Shown here one piece after another: positions 11,043 through 23,100 of a stretch of DNA of 64,000 nt. Both the position numbers and the translations under genes were made by a program. Positions within the stretch are counted from its first letter, which is position 1; the number at the start of each line of letters is the position of its first letter. Under the pieces are notes generated by a model. The model ran no database searches, was not told the DNA's origin, and saw only the letters and a list, made by a program, of their open reading frames with translations. The DNA is from Thamnidium elegans (taxonomy: Eukaryota > Mucoromycota > Mucoromycetes > Mucorales > Mucoraceae): assembly GCA_025201345.1 (NCBI GenBank), contig JAIXMG010000006.1, forward strand, positions 1,269,477 through 1,333,476, in the 5' to 3' direction.

Positions 11043-12062
11043 TTAAAAGTTGTTCTTCATTTCTCTTAACGTATGTAATACTTCAACTGGATCAGTCTTT
11101 CCTGCCATTAATTGTAATGAATGTTCATTGACTCTTAAGAATGGGTTAAACATTTTTTCTTGACCGATTGTAGAAGGTACAGTAATTAACTTGTCCTGAC
11201 ACCAATTCCATTTTGCAATTAAAGCTTCATTATGTGGTTCAACAGATAAAGCAAACTAGGGCAATATTTAATATATGTGTGCAAGTATAATATTTTTTTT
11301 TTTTTTTTTTTTTTTTGCAGCAAAGACTAACCTTCAAATTGTTTTTTGTATATTCGTGTCCGCAATAAACCCAGGTCTCATCCGGTAATTTTGTCAAAAT
11401 ATGAAACAGTATTCTATACATATCACGGGCATCACCTTCAAAAAATTTACCTACACCACCTACAAATAAGGTGCTACATAATTAAAAAGGTTAATTATAA
11501 AATCAAAGTATTTTAGACGTAATATTTACTCTCCAGTAAACACAGCTTTTTCACCAGTGGAAGGATCGACAACATAATAACAAACATGACCTTTTGTATG
11601 ACAAGGTGTATGTAATGGAGTAATATCAAGAGAACCTAATTTAAATTCTTCGTGATCTTTACAAACATAATTAATTTCAGGAATACGAGCATCTGCACCA
11701 TAGACAGCTAAACCAGGTTTCTTTGCTAAAATAAATAATTTTTATGTGTTACTCCAATCCCTAAACTACATATAAATTTATTTTGTATCAATTTACCTAC
11801 AAGTTCAATATTACCACCAGCATGATCCCAATGATGATGTGTAGTAAATACACTAATAAACAATTATTTTAGTGTGTGACACTATTTTTAATTATTATTA
11901 TTATTATTTATTTTACCTTGATAATTTAGCTCCAGTTTGACTAATAACATTTAAAATCTTTATAGGTTCAACTGGGTCAATAACTGCTGCTTCTTTAGTT
12001 TTATCATCAATGAGAATATATGAATAATTGTCGTCAAGTACACTAATAGGAATAATCTTCAT
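11043..12062 (-). CDS. GLO2: Hydroxyacylglutathione hydrolase (glyoxalase II)
   Basis: Five exons (12062-11917, 11852-11797, 11725-11530, 11473-11332, 11255-11043) give 250 residues, the usual size. It has the metallo-beta-lactamase metal site [10 protein letters not shown], then [22 protein letters not shown] and YCGHEYT. The substrate-binding C-terminal half ends in a Lys/Asn-rich tail. It hydrolyses S-D-lactoylglutathione to D-lactate and glutathione, the second step of methylglyoxal removal. I start at MKIIPISVL. The frame is open further upstream (to 12209) but encodes a Phe-rich stretch that is unlikely to be translated, although a mitochondrial leader cannot be excluded. Confidence 0.93.
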
Positions 12063-12541
12063 TCTATAAACAAAAAAAAAGTTTAGGGAAAAACGGATAA
12101 GAAAAAAAAATAAAAAAAAAAAGAAAGAAAGGGGAAAAAAGATGGTTCTCAACAGAAGCTTCTTTGAAGACGACCAATCTAAAAAAAAAGTCCGCTCAAA
12201 ATCCTTCAATTCATTCTTTAGCAGTCCATTTATACTTTTTGTGTTTTACATTTTGCAATTGTAATGCATAAACTGTTTCATCATGCTGTATTATAATAAA
12301 TGACCTGTTACGTATTTTTGTTTAACCGGAACTGACAACATTTTTATATAAAATATTGTATTTTACATTTGTACCATTTCAGGATAAACGTCTTTAATCC
12401 GAAAAAGATCTTTTCCCACCCTTTTCCCATTCTTTTCCCTATCTGCATATTTTTATTTAAAACAAGTAAATTCTAATTGAGCGTTATACCAATATAAAAA
12501 GACTTTTTTTTTTATTTCCTCTAATTATCGTTAAACAAAGT
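12063..12541. other. Intergenic region between two same-strand genes
   Basis: It holds the 5' region of glyoxalase II and the 3' region of the complex I gene. It is A/T-rich with several homopolymers, and I find no further gene. Confidence 0.5.
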
Positions 12542-13245
12542 TTACTCTTCATGAGTTCCAACACGAGCCTATTCGAAAGAAATAATCCATTTTTTTAATC
12601 AATTATATACAGAAAAAAAAAAAAAAAAAAAAAAAAACTTACGGCACGACGACGAATATCTCCTTCACGTTCACCAAATTCTTCAGATAAACCATTGTAA
12701 GGGTAAGTACGTTGAACCTATTATACATATAAAAAAAAAATTAATTCGTGTGTCCCCTTAAAATTCACTGTAATAATATTACAACAGGTCTTTCGGGATA
12801 AAACTTGTAAACAATAGTAGCAAAAGTAGCGAAAACAGTAGCGAAAAGTGCTAATTGACTAGCAGCCTTAACAGGGCTGTAATGATGAAGATCAGGTGCC
12901 CAAACACCATAAAGTTCATCTTCTTCGTGAACCTATATATCCTTTATTCTTTTAGTTCCACTGCAGAAAATATATGCAAAAATTCAAAAAATTCAAAAAT
13001 ATATATAATCTTACAGTCTCACCAAAGTTACGCTTATCTTGAGGATCATCCCAACCATAAGGACCTCTGGTTTGAGTACTGAAATGAGGCAAGTTGGGAT
13101 AATCGCCAATTTGGGGATCTTCAACGACTTCACCAGTGTTTAAAGTGGATTGAGGACGAACAGAACTCAAGGTAATAGGTTGACGAGTTACATTCATCAT
13201 ATGGCGCATGTTTAATGCACGTTGTGTTGCTGCACGGAAAGCCAT
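12542..13245 (-). CDS. NDUFB8: NADH:ubiquinone oxidoreductase subunit NDUFB8-like
   Basis: Four exons (13245-13015, 12932-12783, 12717-12643, 12568-12542) give 160 residues. The Arg-rich, Ser/Thr-rich N-terminus (MAFRAATQRALNMRH) looks like a mitochondrial presequence. It is followed by DYPNLPHFSTQTRGPYGWDD, a single hydrophobic segment (ASQLALFATVFATFATIVYK) and the family signature YPYNGLSEEFGE. Family proteins share the order DYP, WDxP, one membrane helix and PYNxL. It is an accessory subunit in the membrane arm of complex I. The last exon is only 27 nt and follows an intron with a T-run on the sense strand. Confidence 0.88.
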
Positions 13246-13433
13246 TTTTTATTATTATGTTGTGCTGGTATGGAGAGTGGGGTGTTAATAAGGCTTGATA
13301 CTCAACAAGGAAAAAAAAAATGTCTGGGATTGTTGTTTGCCCCGCACCTCCCCTCCTTTTAAAATCAACGTCACATCGTATGACATCACGAATTCGTTGG
13401 ATTTAAATTGTAGTTTGAGAGTATCCCGCGTTG

Positions 13434-14279
13434 CGAAAAAAATAACTATGTGCACTCCCGTGATCCGAGAAAGTTTTGGCCCTGAACTGCGTCAAAACAA
13501 AAGTTTAAAAACTCAATGAAGATAGGTGTAGGGATGTAAAGAAAAATATGCTCGTAGAATGTGAATCCAACAAGAACATATATGTAAATATTTTGGTTTC
13601 GACGTTGTCAGCCTAGAAAGGAGCATCAAATTAGATATGTATGAGCATAGAAGAACGACCATGCCTCTTTGGTTTGACTATCCTGACTGTGTTCAAGTTG
13701 TTGCGGATACTTACAGCATACCTATATGTACATATCCCGACACCGGGAATTAAAGACGTCTTTATGAACCACTCACTTAAGGTTCTTGTAAAACCAAAAG
13801 TAAAAGTACGGCCATACTACCTTCAAAATATAAAAAATGCACACTGGGTGACTGTCGAGTTCGACCATAGGCGTATGTCATATCCTTCTATTAGCCATAT
13901 GTACTTCCACGTAGACGAATCCTATGCTACGTTATTTAAATTGACATGGAATCTCTTTTGGCAATTTCCCAAACATACAGAAGATAAGCCTTTTGACGCA
14001 GAAAAAGACGAGCTTGTTGTAATCAAATCTTCCGATGAAGAATAATAACTTTTTTTTCTCTTAATAAACTATATTTTATCTAACTTATTTCCTTTATATT
14101 TTCAGAGAAAGATAATAAAATACAAAGTATAGTATGAATACGAGACATAAAAAATGGTTTTAAATATTTTATGGTGTGTATAAGTAATATAAAATAACAA
14201 AAATAACAAACAACTCTAATGTTTTAGCTTTATTTGATAACGCTCAGACCACGGGAGTGCACGTAGTTATTTTTTTTTG
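13434..14279 (+). mobile_element. TIR DNA transposon relic carrying an OTU-protease-like fragment
   Basis: Left TIR 13434-13470 and right TIR 14241-14279 are inverted copies: left AATAACTATGTGCACTCCCG, and right, on the minus strand, AATAACTACGTGCACTCCCG, both followed by TG(A/G)TC(C/T)GAG. The 0.85-kb interior encodes no transposase but does hold a broken protease-like ORF. Some fungal and plant Mutator-like elements carry cysteine-protease genes, so a MULE or unclassified TIR family is possible. I see no clean target duplication. Confidence 0.7.
13637..14045 (+). pseudogene. OTU-like cysteine protease C-terminal fragment inside the TIR element
   Basis: Two frames cover one protein-like sequence. 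The first (13637-13753) reads MPLWFDYPDCVQVVADTYSI and on to a stop. The second (from about 13755 to 14045) continues with LKVLVKPKVKVRPYYLQNIK, a HWVTVEFDHRR motif and a Lys/Glu-rich end. This order (W-x(2)-yP-x(5)-AdtY, then a HW-V-V-F box carrying a candidate catalytic His) matches the OTU-type proteases found near transposons. The N-terminal part with the catalytic Cys is missing. The frame change near 13750 and the truncation make it non-functional. The family call is an inference from the motif order only. Confidence 0.5.
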
Positions 14280-14399
14280 TATAAAACTACGTGATTTTAT
14301 TGAAATTAGATAAATGTATAAATTTGTCGTTTAGAGTTCCGGAAAAGTAATAAAAAAAGAAGAAAGGGGGTGGGTGGGTTAGAGTTCTATGACTAAATG

Positions 14400-15420
14400 T
14401 TCCGTTTTTACTCAGTTGTGATATCATTGGCCTCGTCTATCGAAATGGGTGAACGGGATATTGACATCTTAAAAAGGGTTATCGCCTACTGATCTATCCA
14501 GGAAGACTGGTCGAATATATACCGCCAATGGTATTACCAAATAATTTCAAGAACGGTACCAAGTGACAGAAGGATGTCCTCAGGTATCTATTGGCAGGTC
14601 TGGTCATGCAAAGTAAAGAGCGCGATCCATACCGTTTCTGGAGAAGGAAATGTGTCATTAAGATTCATATCTTCTATTGCTTTTTTCCAAAGAGTCCATT
14701 TATGAAAACAGGAAACAAAGAAGTGTTCATTAGTTTCGGATTCTGATCGACATATACCACATAGGGAGTTAGTACAAGAACTGATACGCCAACGATGTAA
14801 CGTTTTCTGATAAGCTACTCTGTCGTGAATAAGACGCCACCATATGGTAAGCGTTTTATGGGGAAGAGGAAGAGCCCAAAATTGTTAGGGGGTAAATAAT
14901 TTGGCGGCGTTGAATAAGGTACATATATATTCCCAGATATAGTAATCATCTTGTGAACCAATTTTTTACGTCTGCGGCTCAACTGGACATGTAAGCGAAA
15001 ATCTCCGTTTCGTATTTGAGAGATCATTACCCTGTGGGAGGAGTCGGTGTAAATATACCAGTGATGACATGACGGTAACCATTTTGGGTACGTCGGATGT
15101 TCTAAACTAAGATTGGGAGTGTTTTCCGGAGAACGAGAATAGGCTTCACTGGTAGCAGGCATACTATCACGGAATTGTGACGTCCACGATACCCCGCCAT
15201 CGTTTTGTTGAAGCAGACGATATACTTTAGTGGGTTGTCCTTGTTTTGGTAAACCAACCTGCAGAAAATTGTGGTACTGATTTGCGTGTGGATACCACGC
15301 CATGACATCTGAAACCAGTCTATTTAATGAAATCTTGCTGGGTACAAAAGTTCTGTCAGATCTAGGGTATTCAACACTGTCAACCGTATCTGGATCAGTA
15401 GTAATCAGGGCTACGCTCAA
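14400..15420 (-). pseudogene. Non-LTR retrotransposon (LINE) relic, C-terminal zf-RVT region
   Basis: After an intact 201-codon frame (15420-14815), a different frame takes over near 14870. It reads WWRLIHDRVAYQKTLHRWRI, then SCTNSLCGICRSESETNEHF and FVSCFHKW, up to a stop near 14596. This is the zinc-binding domain found after the reverse transcriptase in many fungal and plant LINEs (W-R-L-h, then C-x(2)-C, H and C). The RT palm itself is absent, so the piece is 5'-truncated, as is typical of LINE insertions, and frameshifted. A G-rich run (14366-14379) lies close to its 3' side. Confidence 0.7.
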
Positions 15421-15674
15421 GGGAGTGTCAGCTAATAGTTATTTTTTCGCACCACGTGGTACTCGATCCACGACTCCCTATGTATACACCGCCGTGGTCG
15501 GAATGATTTGCGCCGTGGTCCCTAAGAAAACCGCTTTTTTTTAATCTACAAAAGATATCTTACTGATAGTTTTATGGATGGTTCCGTTCATACTATCGTA
15601 ATGACGAGACACACCATTAACAACAACAGAAATTTTTTTCAAAGATAACTACAAAATTATTGTTGCTGTAGTCT

Positions 15675-16250
15675 CTATCTGAACCAGTAAAGTGATTTTT
15701 TGTAGATTTCACTGTTAGTGAAATCATTAATACCGGCTCCACTGCTGACCTCTCCATTTCGCCTCCCAGACTCCTCCTTGTGCAGTATATCTAAGGATTG
15801 TTTCTTCCCCAGACTTAGACGCGATATTATGAGACGTATTTTGTCTATTGATGTGAAATAAATTGCTTCTAATAAACTTGTTATATTGTTCACCCTTTTC
15901 TGTTTCAGTATAGGGATCACCAGCGAACCGAATAATATCATCTTCCAAATGGCCCAGAAGATGAGCCAGGACGGTTATATAAAGATCCTCCATCAAGATA
16001 AAAAGGTGTAGAAAGAAATATATGCGGCTCATACAAATTGTTAATTAAGGAGGTACAGGAGCATTGTTTATATTTACTTGAAGATTTACTATTGTAAAAC
16101 TCAAACAATCAATGATTTCGATAAGCTCTTCTGCTGTTTTGCTGGCAACGGTTATATACGAAGAGAAATTTGTCTGAATTTTTTCCATGTAATTTGTTGA
16201 AACAGTTGAATAAGGTTTGATGTACCAATTGGCTGTCATTTCTGAATCCT
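15675..16250 (-). CDS. Possible two-exon hypothetical gene
   Basis: Two protein-like frames follow each other. The first, 16239-16045, reads NWYIKPYSTVSTNYMEKIQT and ends in EELIEIIDCLSFTIVNLQ. The second, 15990-15727, reads MEDLYITVLAHLLGHLEDDI and ends in GGVWEAKWRGQQ. A GT follows the NLQ codons, and the second frame could be joined to it, but I cannot fix the acceptor. Composition is like real protein. No family is recognised, and it sits next to transposon relics, so it may be a decayed gene. Confidence 0.3.
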
Positions 16251-17189
16251 TGAAAATGTTCAGATTGCAGTGTCATTTTAAAAATAAAAGGTAGAGTTTA
16301 TACCATAATTTTAAAGTCTCTTCCGAGAAATGATTTATATTAGGCCATGTTACTGTTTAGTTTGCGGTCAAATACCTCGCAGTCATAAGACCTGAAGCCG
16401 TTTTCAAGGACTTTCGATATGGTCGGATCGAGGAAGTTTTTTTATGCCGTGTGTATAGTGATAGATATCTTCTTTGTTCCGTAAGACGAGAAGATGTCTT
16501 TATTACCATTCAAATATCATATTTTCAAAAAATATAGAATGAAAGACCAAAAGCCTATAATACTCACGTATTTTGACTAATAATAAGACAAACTCGATTA
16601 TATAAACAAGACAATGAAAACCGTTCCTGAAAAAATAAAATAAGGAGGCAGTGAAGAAAATAGGCTATAAATACTCGCTGCCTAATCGTTAAACACTACT
16701 TTTTTCTTTATTATTGCTTTTATCAGCTACTTTCTGAGCAGTAAAGGATATTCCCTTCCCCAATATACATTTTTATACATGTCATATTTTCAAAATAGAC
16801 TTTGGTCTCTTTCATATGCTCGCAACTTTCGTCTTTTTCCATTGAAGACCTTTTACGCTATACCAAGAAAAATGTATGGGATATTGAACAAAATCAACCC
16901 AAAAGTCCCTGTTCAGAGTACTGCCTACACAACAGTGTATGGTTTCCTGTTCGACAAATTTCAAAATATTTATTATATCTCTTGGAATCCCCCCTAAATT
17001 CAATAGAAATAAAAACTATGTTTTTTCCAACCGTCTTTAAAAAAAAAAAAAATCTGTAGCGTAAATGAATATTTTTTTTTTGTACATGTATAGTCTTGAC
17101 TTGTTATTTAATGTGTTGAATACTTTTTTTTATTTATTAAAATTAATAATTAATTATATTTTGATTTGTTAAGGATAAGATAGCCAGAG
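16251..17189. other. Interval without a supported gene
   Basis: Two overlapping plus-strand ORFs (16779-16997 and 16802-17059) have protein-like stretches but no motif and compete for the same DNA. The rest is A/T-rich 3' flank of the glycogenin gene. Confidence 0.45.
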
Positions 17190-20100
17190 TTACTTTTTTC
17201 CATCTTTTTTACTCTTCTTTTTATCACTAGAGAGCGATTTTTTGATAAACGACGAAAATCTTGATGTTGCACTCTTCTTGGTAGAATCCGTAGAAGAAGA
17301 CGTGCTAGGACTTTCTTTACTTGACTTGAGTGTCATAGAAACACTTCTCTTCGGTAAAACATCTGATGTTAGATCATCCACTAAAATACTTGAAGAAGAA
17401 ACGGAAGACCCAGTAGGTTCAGCCGTTGTATTAATACTCGATATCGATCCAGTAGTTGAAGACTTTTGAGATTTGATAGACTTGGCATCTTTACCATAAT
17501 TTTTCAAAAGGGATTTAAATGAACTACGACTTTCTTTTTTGGCGACATCAGCAGCAGGGACAGGGTGCTTACTGATAAAACTTTCCGTACTGACTTCGTA
17601 ATGATGTGTTGTTACTACTGAGCGTGATTTGGGTGTGTCCGAAGTACTTGCTTCTGAACTTGCTTTATCTTGTTTTGTATCTTTGTGAGTTTTTCTTGGT
17701 GTGGTTTTTGAGACAACAGGAGATCCAGAATACTCTTTGGTACTAGGTAATTTATGAGGCGTAGATTTAGAATTAGATCTTACAAGTACAGGAGGAGAAT
17801 GCAACAATTTCGAATCCTGTTCAGTTTTGGATTTAGAAGTTAACCTGTTATGGGCAGAAGCTGCAATAGAAGCAAAAGTTGATTTACTAGGTGAATTTTT
17901 GTCAGAAGCAAAAGTTGTTTTCGTAGCAGTGGTAATAGAGCTAGGTTGAGTAATAGACGAAGATTTACCAGTAGCAGTACTAGATACGGAAGACGTACTT
18001 TTGTTTGACAGTTCTCTTTTATGGACACGATCTTTAGTTGCAGAAGTACTAGCTTTAGAGGAGGACCCGATAGATGCTATTTCTGTTTGGGAATTATTTT
18101 TTTTGATAGAAGGTTCTTTAGTCACCTTATGTTCATTACTTGCGGAAGCTATCTTGGGAGGAAGAGGAGGTTTAGATGAAGCACCTGAAGTTGTTGTCAT
18201 ATCTACTTGAGAACTAGTTTTTTGGACCGAAGGTTCCCTAGTATGTGTAAAAGTCGTTTTGGAAATAGTAACAGGTTTAGAAGAAGAAGAATAAGAAGAC
18301 GTATCACCTTTAGTATCCTTTGAAGAGCTCGCTTTTTGGAGACGCTTTTCTTTAGCGGAAACATGTTCTTTTACTGGAGACGTTGCTTTTAAGGAACTGG
18401 AGGATTCTGTACGCTTATGACCTGATTTCCCGGTAGTAATACTTGTAGCTTTATGAGGAGTAGCTGACGTTGTCTTTTGAGTATTGATTGGTGTTTTTGT
18501 AACCAGTGTAGTAGATTCAACCAGATTATCCGGAAGACTTTCTGAAGTTATAGATACAGAGCTACTGGAGTGTGTTGACGATGCTTTGGTTCCTGGTTTA
18601 ATAGAAAATTGCTCCGTGTTTTTAGAACTTGATTTGACAGCCGATGTAGTTTGAGATAATTTAGCGGTTGATATCTTCGAGCCAGATTGGACAGTTCCGA
18701 TAGTTGAGACAGCATGCAAGGATCTAGGAAGAGGATCTTCATGAGCGGTATGAGATATACTACTGGTGATATTTTTAGAGCCAGCAGAAGTCGTATCTAC
18801 GTTTTTAGTTGTAGTATTCGAACTTTTTTGAGAAGAAGAAATGCTTTGCATTTTTAAAGAAGTTGGTATATGTAATATGGATTTGGTATGCGAAATTTTA
18901 GATTGACCAGTTCCAGTAGATGACTTCTTTAAATCTAAAGCCTTTGCTCTATCTTTGGTGCATACGGCAGTATCATTTTTTTCTACGATGATAGACTCGG
19001 ACGTAGGTGAGACTTGAGAAGTTGTCCCCTTAATTTCAGATACTTCTTCATCTACGGAGGTCGCAACAGGAGCAGTAGCAGTAATAATAATTTTAGCATC
19101 ATCAACAACTGTATCAGACGTGAGACCCTCGGCAGTAACTGAGGAAACAGAAGTGATCATTTCTGTATCAACTGGGATTTCTGGAACAAAGGCTTCACTA
19201 GCAGCAGATGGATGATCAGCTGTAGAGGATACATCAGTAATAGAAGGCTCATCAGCAATAGAAGGTTTATCGACAATAGACGGTTTATCAACAGAAGGCA
19301 GATTATCAACAGAAGACAGATTATCAACAGTAGAAGGTTCTTCGGCGACAGAAGGTTTGCAGGCTGTAGAAGTTTCGTCAACAGCGGAAGGTTCATTGAC
19401 AGTAGAATGCATATCAACAGTAGAAGACTCATAAACCGTAGAAGATACTTCGGCAGTAAAAGATCCTTCAATAGCAGAAGGTTCGTCGACAGTAGAAGGT
19501 TTATCAACAGTAGAAGGTTCGTCAACAGTAGCAGATTCGTCAACAGCAAAAGGTTCGTCAACAGCAGAAGGATCGTCAGCAGCAGAAAGTACTTCAACAT
19601 TAGACGATACTTCAATAACAGAATGCTTACTAATAGTAAAAATTTTATCAACAGTAGAAGGTTCATCAATAGTAGAAGTTTTATCTACAATAAACGATTT
19701 ATCTACAATAGACGATTTATCTACGATAGGAGATTTTTCAATAGTAAACGATTCTTGGATAACGGAAGGTTCGTTAGCAGCAGAAGATATTTCAGTAGAA
19801 GAAGGTTTACCAACAGTAGGAGATTCAATAATGACGGAAAGTTCATCAGTCGAAGGTTTATCAACAATAGAATATTTATCAGCAGTAAGAGATTCATCAA
19901 TAACAAAAGGTCTGTCAGCAGTAGATGGTTCATCAGTAGTAGAAACTGTATCATAAACTAAAGGTTCATTAATAGTAGAGGTTTCGTCAGTAGAAGAAGG
20001 TTCACTAATAGTGGATTTCTTTGTAGACACTGATTCTACAACACCAGAAGTCTCTCCAGGAATTCCCATTTCTTCGGCAATATTAATTTCGTCAATAATA

Positions 20101-23100
20101 GTAGATTCCTGAGTAACAAAGTTTTCCAAGCTGGTGCATACCTCGTTACTAATAGGAGATTCGTTTACAGAAGAAATATCTCTAGTATAGTCGAATTTTT
20201 TACTAATAGATTTCTCTTCAGTAGTGTCCGATGTTTCTATATCGACAGGACAATATACAGTAATATGTGAGTCTGGGGCATTAGCAGATGTCTCTGGTTC
20301 TTTTACATCGACTACTTCTGTGACAACAATAGGTTTCATGGCAATAGAAGGTTCTGAGATAGCAGTCGTTTCCTCGATATTAGATGGTGTTTCTACAGCA
20401 GCAATTTTTACAGAAGTGGCAGTCTCTTCAGTTGTAGATGGTTCTACGTTAACGGATAGCTCTTTAATAGAAGAAGATTCAGAAACAGGTCCATCTTTTG
20501 TAGATTTAGAGGTTTGATCTGTAACAGTCGCTTCTTTAGTAACATTATCTTTCTCGGTGACAGAGGCTCCGGTTGCAATTGACTCTACCATTGCTACAAC
20601 AGCGCCCGAACTAACGATATTAGACGGACTAGGGTTAGCCTCTTTAGAGATAATAGAAGGTTGGATATCTGTAATAGTCGAAGTAATTTTTTCCTTGGGA
20701 GTCTTTTCTACAGTTTGACTTATTGAGTCGGTTTTATCACCAGTAATAGCTACATTTGTTGTTTTATTTTTAGCGATGGTGGCGACAGGTGACTCGTCTG
20801 AAACTGATACAATCTTGGAAGTACTAGGGTCCTCGATAGTTTTTATTGAAGTAGTAGATTGTGAATATGATTTATTTGTCGTAGTGGCCACATCAGTTGT
20901 AGATATAATACTACCAACAGTAATTACAGTTTCCTTTCCTTTAGAAATTTTTGATTTCTTAGTAGTATCGTCTTCCGTAATTTCAAAATGTTTATCCAAA
21001 GCAGGTCTATTGAAATCATTTGCAAATACTGAGTCCGATTGATATATACGAAGATTTTGAGTTTGATCAAATCCTAAATTAGGGAGATATGATTTTTTGT
21101 CAAACATAAAATTAAATGACTGTGGCTCTCCAACTCTTTCGTATTTTGTTTGTTCGCTGAATGTAGGTTGGTTTATTTCTTTAGCAAAAGACACGGGTTC
21201 TGCATCTTCTTTCACTGACTCGCTATTTCCGCTAATAAGAGCTTGCAACTTTCTTTGAGCTTCCTTCATAATACTATCATCAAAGTATGCAGCATAATTG
21301 TCATTGGTAGGATCTTCGCCAGCGAAAATTTCAGTAGAATCATTAGTAGAAATAATGGATTCTGTACCATGCTCAGAATCTTCGTAATGCCTTCTCTTAA
21401 ACAAAGTACCCTGCGATAAGTCTAACTCGGCCTCCAACATAGATGCAATAGCGGTTTGAGGTTGAGCCAGTAATAACGAAGCTCTTTGCTGCTTATGTCT
21501 TTCCTTTTCCAACTTGATTTCTTTAGTTAAGTTTGAAGACAAGGATCGAACTATAGGTGTACGAGGTGTTGATTGGCCTGAAATCATTGCGCTTGGTAAG
21601 TCATACTCTTCATCATCCCAAGAAGATTTAAATGAGGTTCTAGTTTGTGTAATAACAGGTTCAGTAGCTAATTCCAAAAATTCAGCTTCTCTCTGTTGTT
21701 CCTTTGCAGTTTGTATTAAAGCCTCTTGTAAAGACTGTCTTAAAACCATACTTTCACTATTTTCCTTTAATTTATCCAATGCCCTGGCAGGATTCCAGTC
21801 TTCTTCGGACTCACCATCTAATTCTAGTGTTTCACTGAGGGAATATTCCATAGGCTCAAAAAAGTCAATTTTATCAAAATCATCACTTTCATCTATAGAA
21901 TCGTCAGGGAAATAAGCATTGTTGTCATATTCACCAGGTGACGCTATAGCGGCAGGAGTAACAGCAGCTGAGGTATATGGCGTTTTACGACTATATGTTG
22001 ATGTTTCGCCAGCAAATAATTTGGTAGGCTGTTGTCCATATTGAGAAATTGTGTATTCAGGATTAGACATAAAAGTTTTAGCAGAAATTGAGTTACGTCT
22101 ACTTGAAGAAACACTTGCTCTTCTACTACTACTTATGCTATTGCTGCGGCTGTTACTCCTACTTCCAACACGACTGACATTTGCACTGATCACAGGAGAA
22201 GGTGTGTACATACCAGTCTGTAACCTACTTGACGACTTGAAATTGATAGGGATTAAGTCACGATCACTGTAATCACCATCTCTGTCGTCAGCTTCTAAAG
22301 TAGCAATAAACTCATCAATTTTACTTTGGGCAGATGGTGTTAAAACTTCATCAATAGCAAACAAAGGTTGTTCTACTGATGTAATAGTTTCAGGTTCCAT
22401 TACTGCGACATCATGGCTGTGAAAAAAAAAAAAAAAAAAAAAGTCAATAAACAAACGAAAAAAAAAAACGCGCCATTTCTAATGATAAAACTTTACCTTT
22501 CAATTTCAATATGTAAGTGTGTATGGTTACGGTTATGCTTCTCTTCAACTGACTCATCTTCATGATAAACTTCATGATTAAATTCTTCACTTAAAACCAC
22601 AGGAATATATTCTACATGATCGATATTTTCTTCCGAAGGACGAATATTTTCATAGAAAGGTTCCTCACTCTGATGCTCAACATAGTGATGGTCTTCATGT
22701 TTATATTCTTCATGTTTACTTTTTTCATGATTGTTTTTGTTGTGAGAATGATCTTCGTGATGCTGTTCCTCAGCTTGACGACTTTCCCAATGATGCTCTT
22801 CATGGTGGTGCTGTTCATTATCATGTTCTTCACTACGATGCTCTTCGTGATGATGATCCTCATAATATTGTTCTTCTCTATGATGTTCTTCTTCTTCATG
22901 ATGTTGAGACTGTACATCTTCATTATGTAACTCTTCGTGATGCCGAGGCTCTTGGTTACGGTTTGAATCTAATATAAAAATAAATAACAATAAGAACCTT
23001 GTACGACATAAACATACCCGCAAAAATAACACTTACAAACTATACTTACAAGTTCTTTCTTCGGGCCATTGTCTTTGTTGATCCGCAGGCAGCCATACGC

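Noticed and set aside
12063..12209. N-terminal extension of glyoxalase II as a mitochondrial leader
   Set aside because: The stretch is Phe-rich low complexity from T/C-rich [12 protein letters not shown] is the usual family start.
14362..14384. G-quadruplex
   Set aside because: Only three G-runs (GGGGG, GGG, GGG) are close together; a fourth run is missing.
19157..19954. Leu-rich minus-strand ORFs (LLLLTNLLLL)
   Set aside because: Out-of-frame readings of the same repeat, inside the exon.
19212..19961. 249-codon plus-strand ORF (NSRRFINSRRF-type repeats) over the glycogenin tail
   Set aside because: It is the antisense of the in-frame VDEPST repeat; the periodic coding repeat keeps other frames open by chance.
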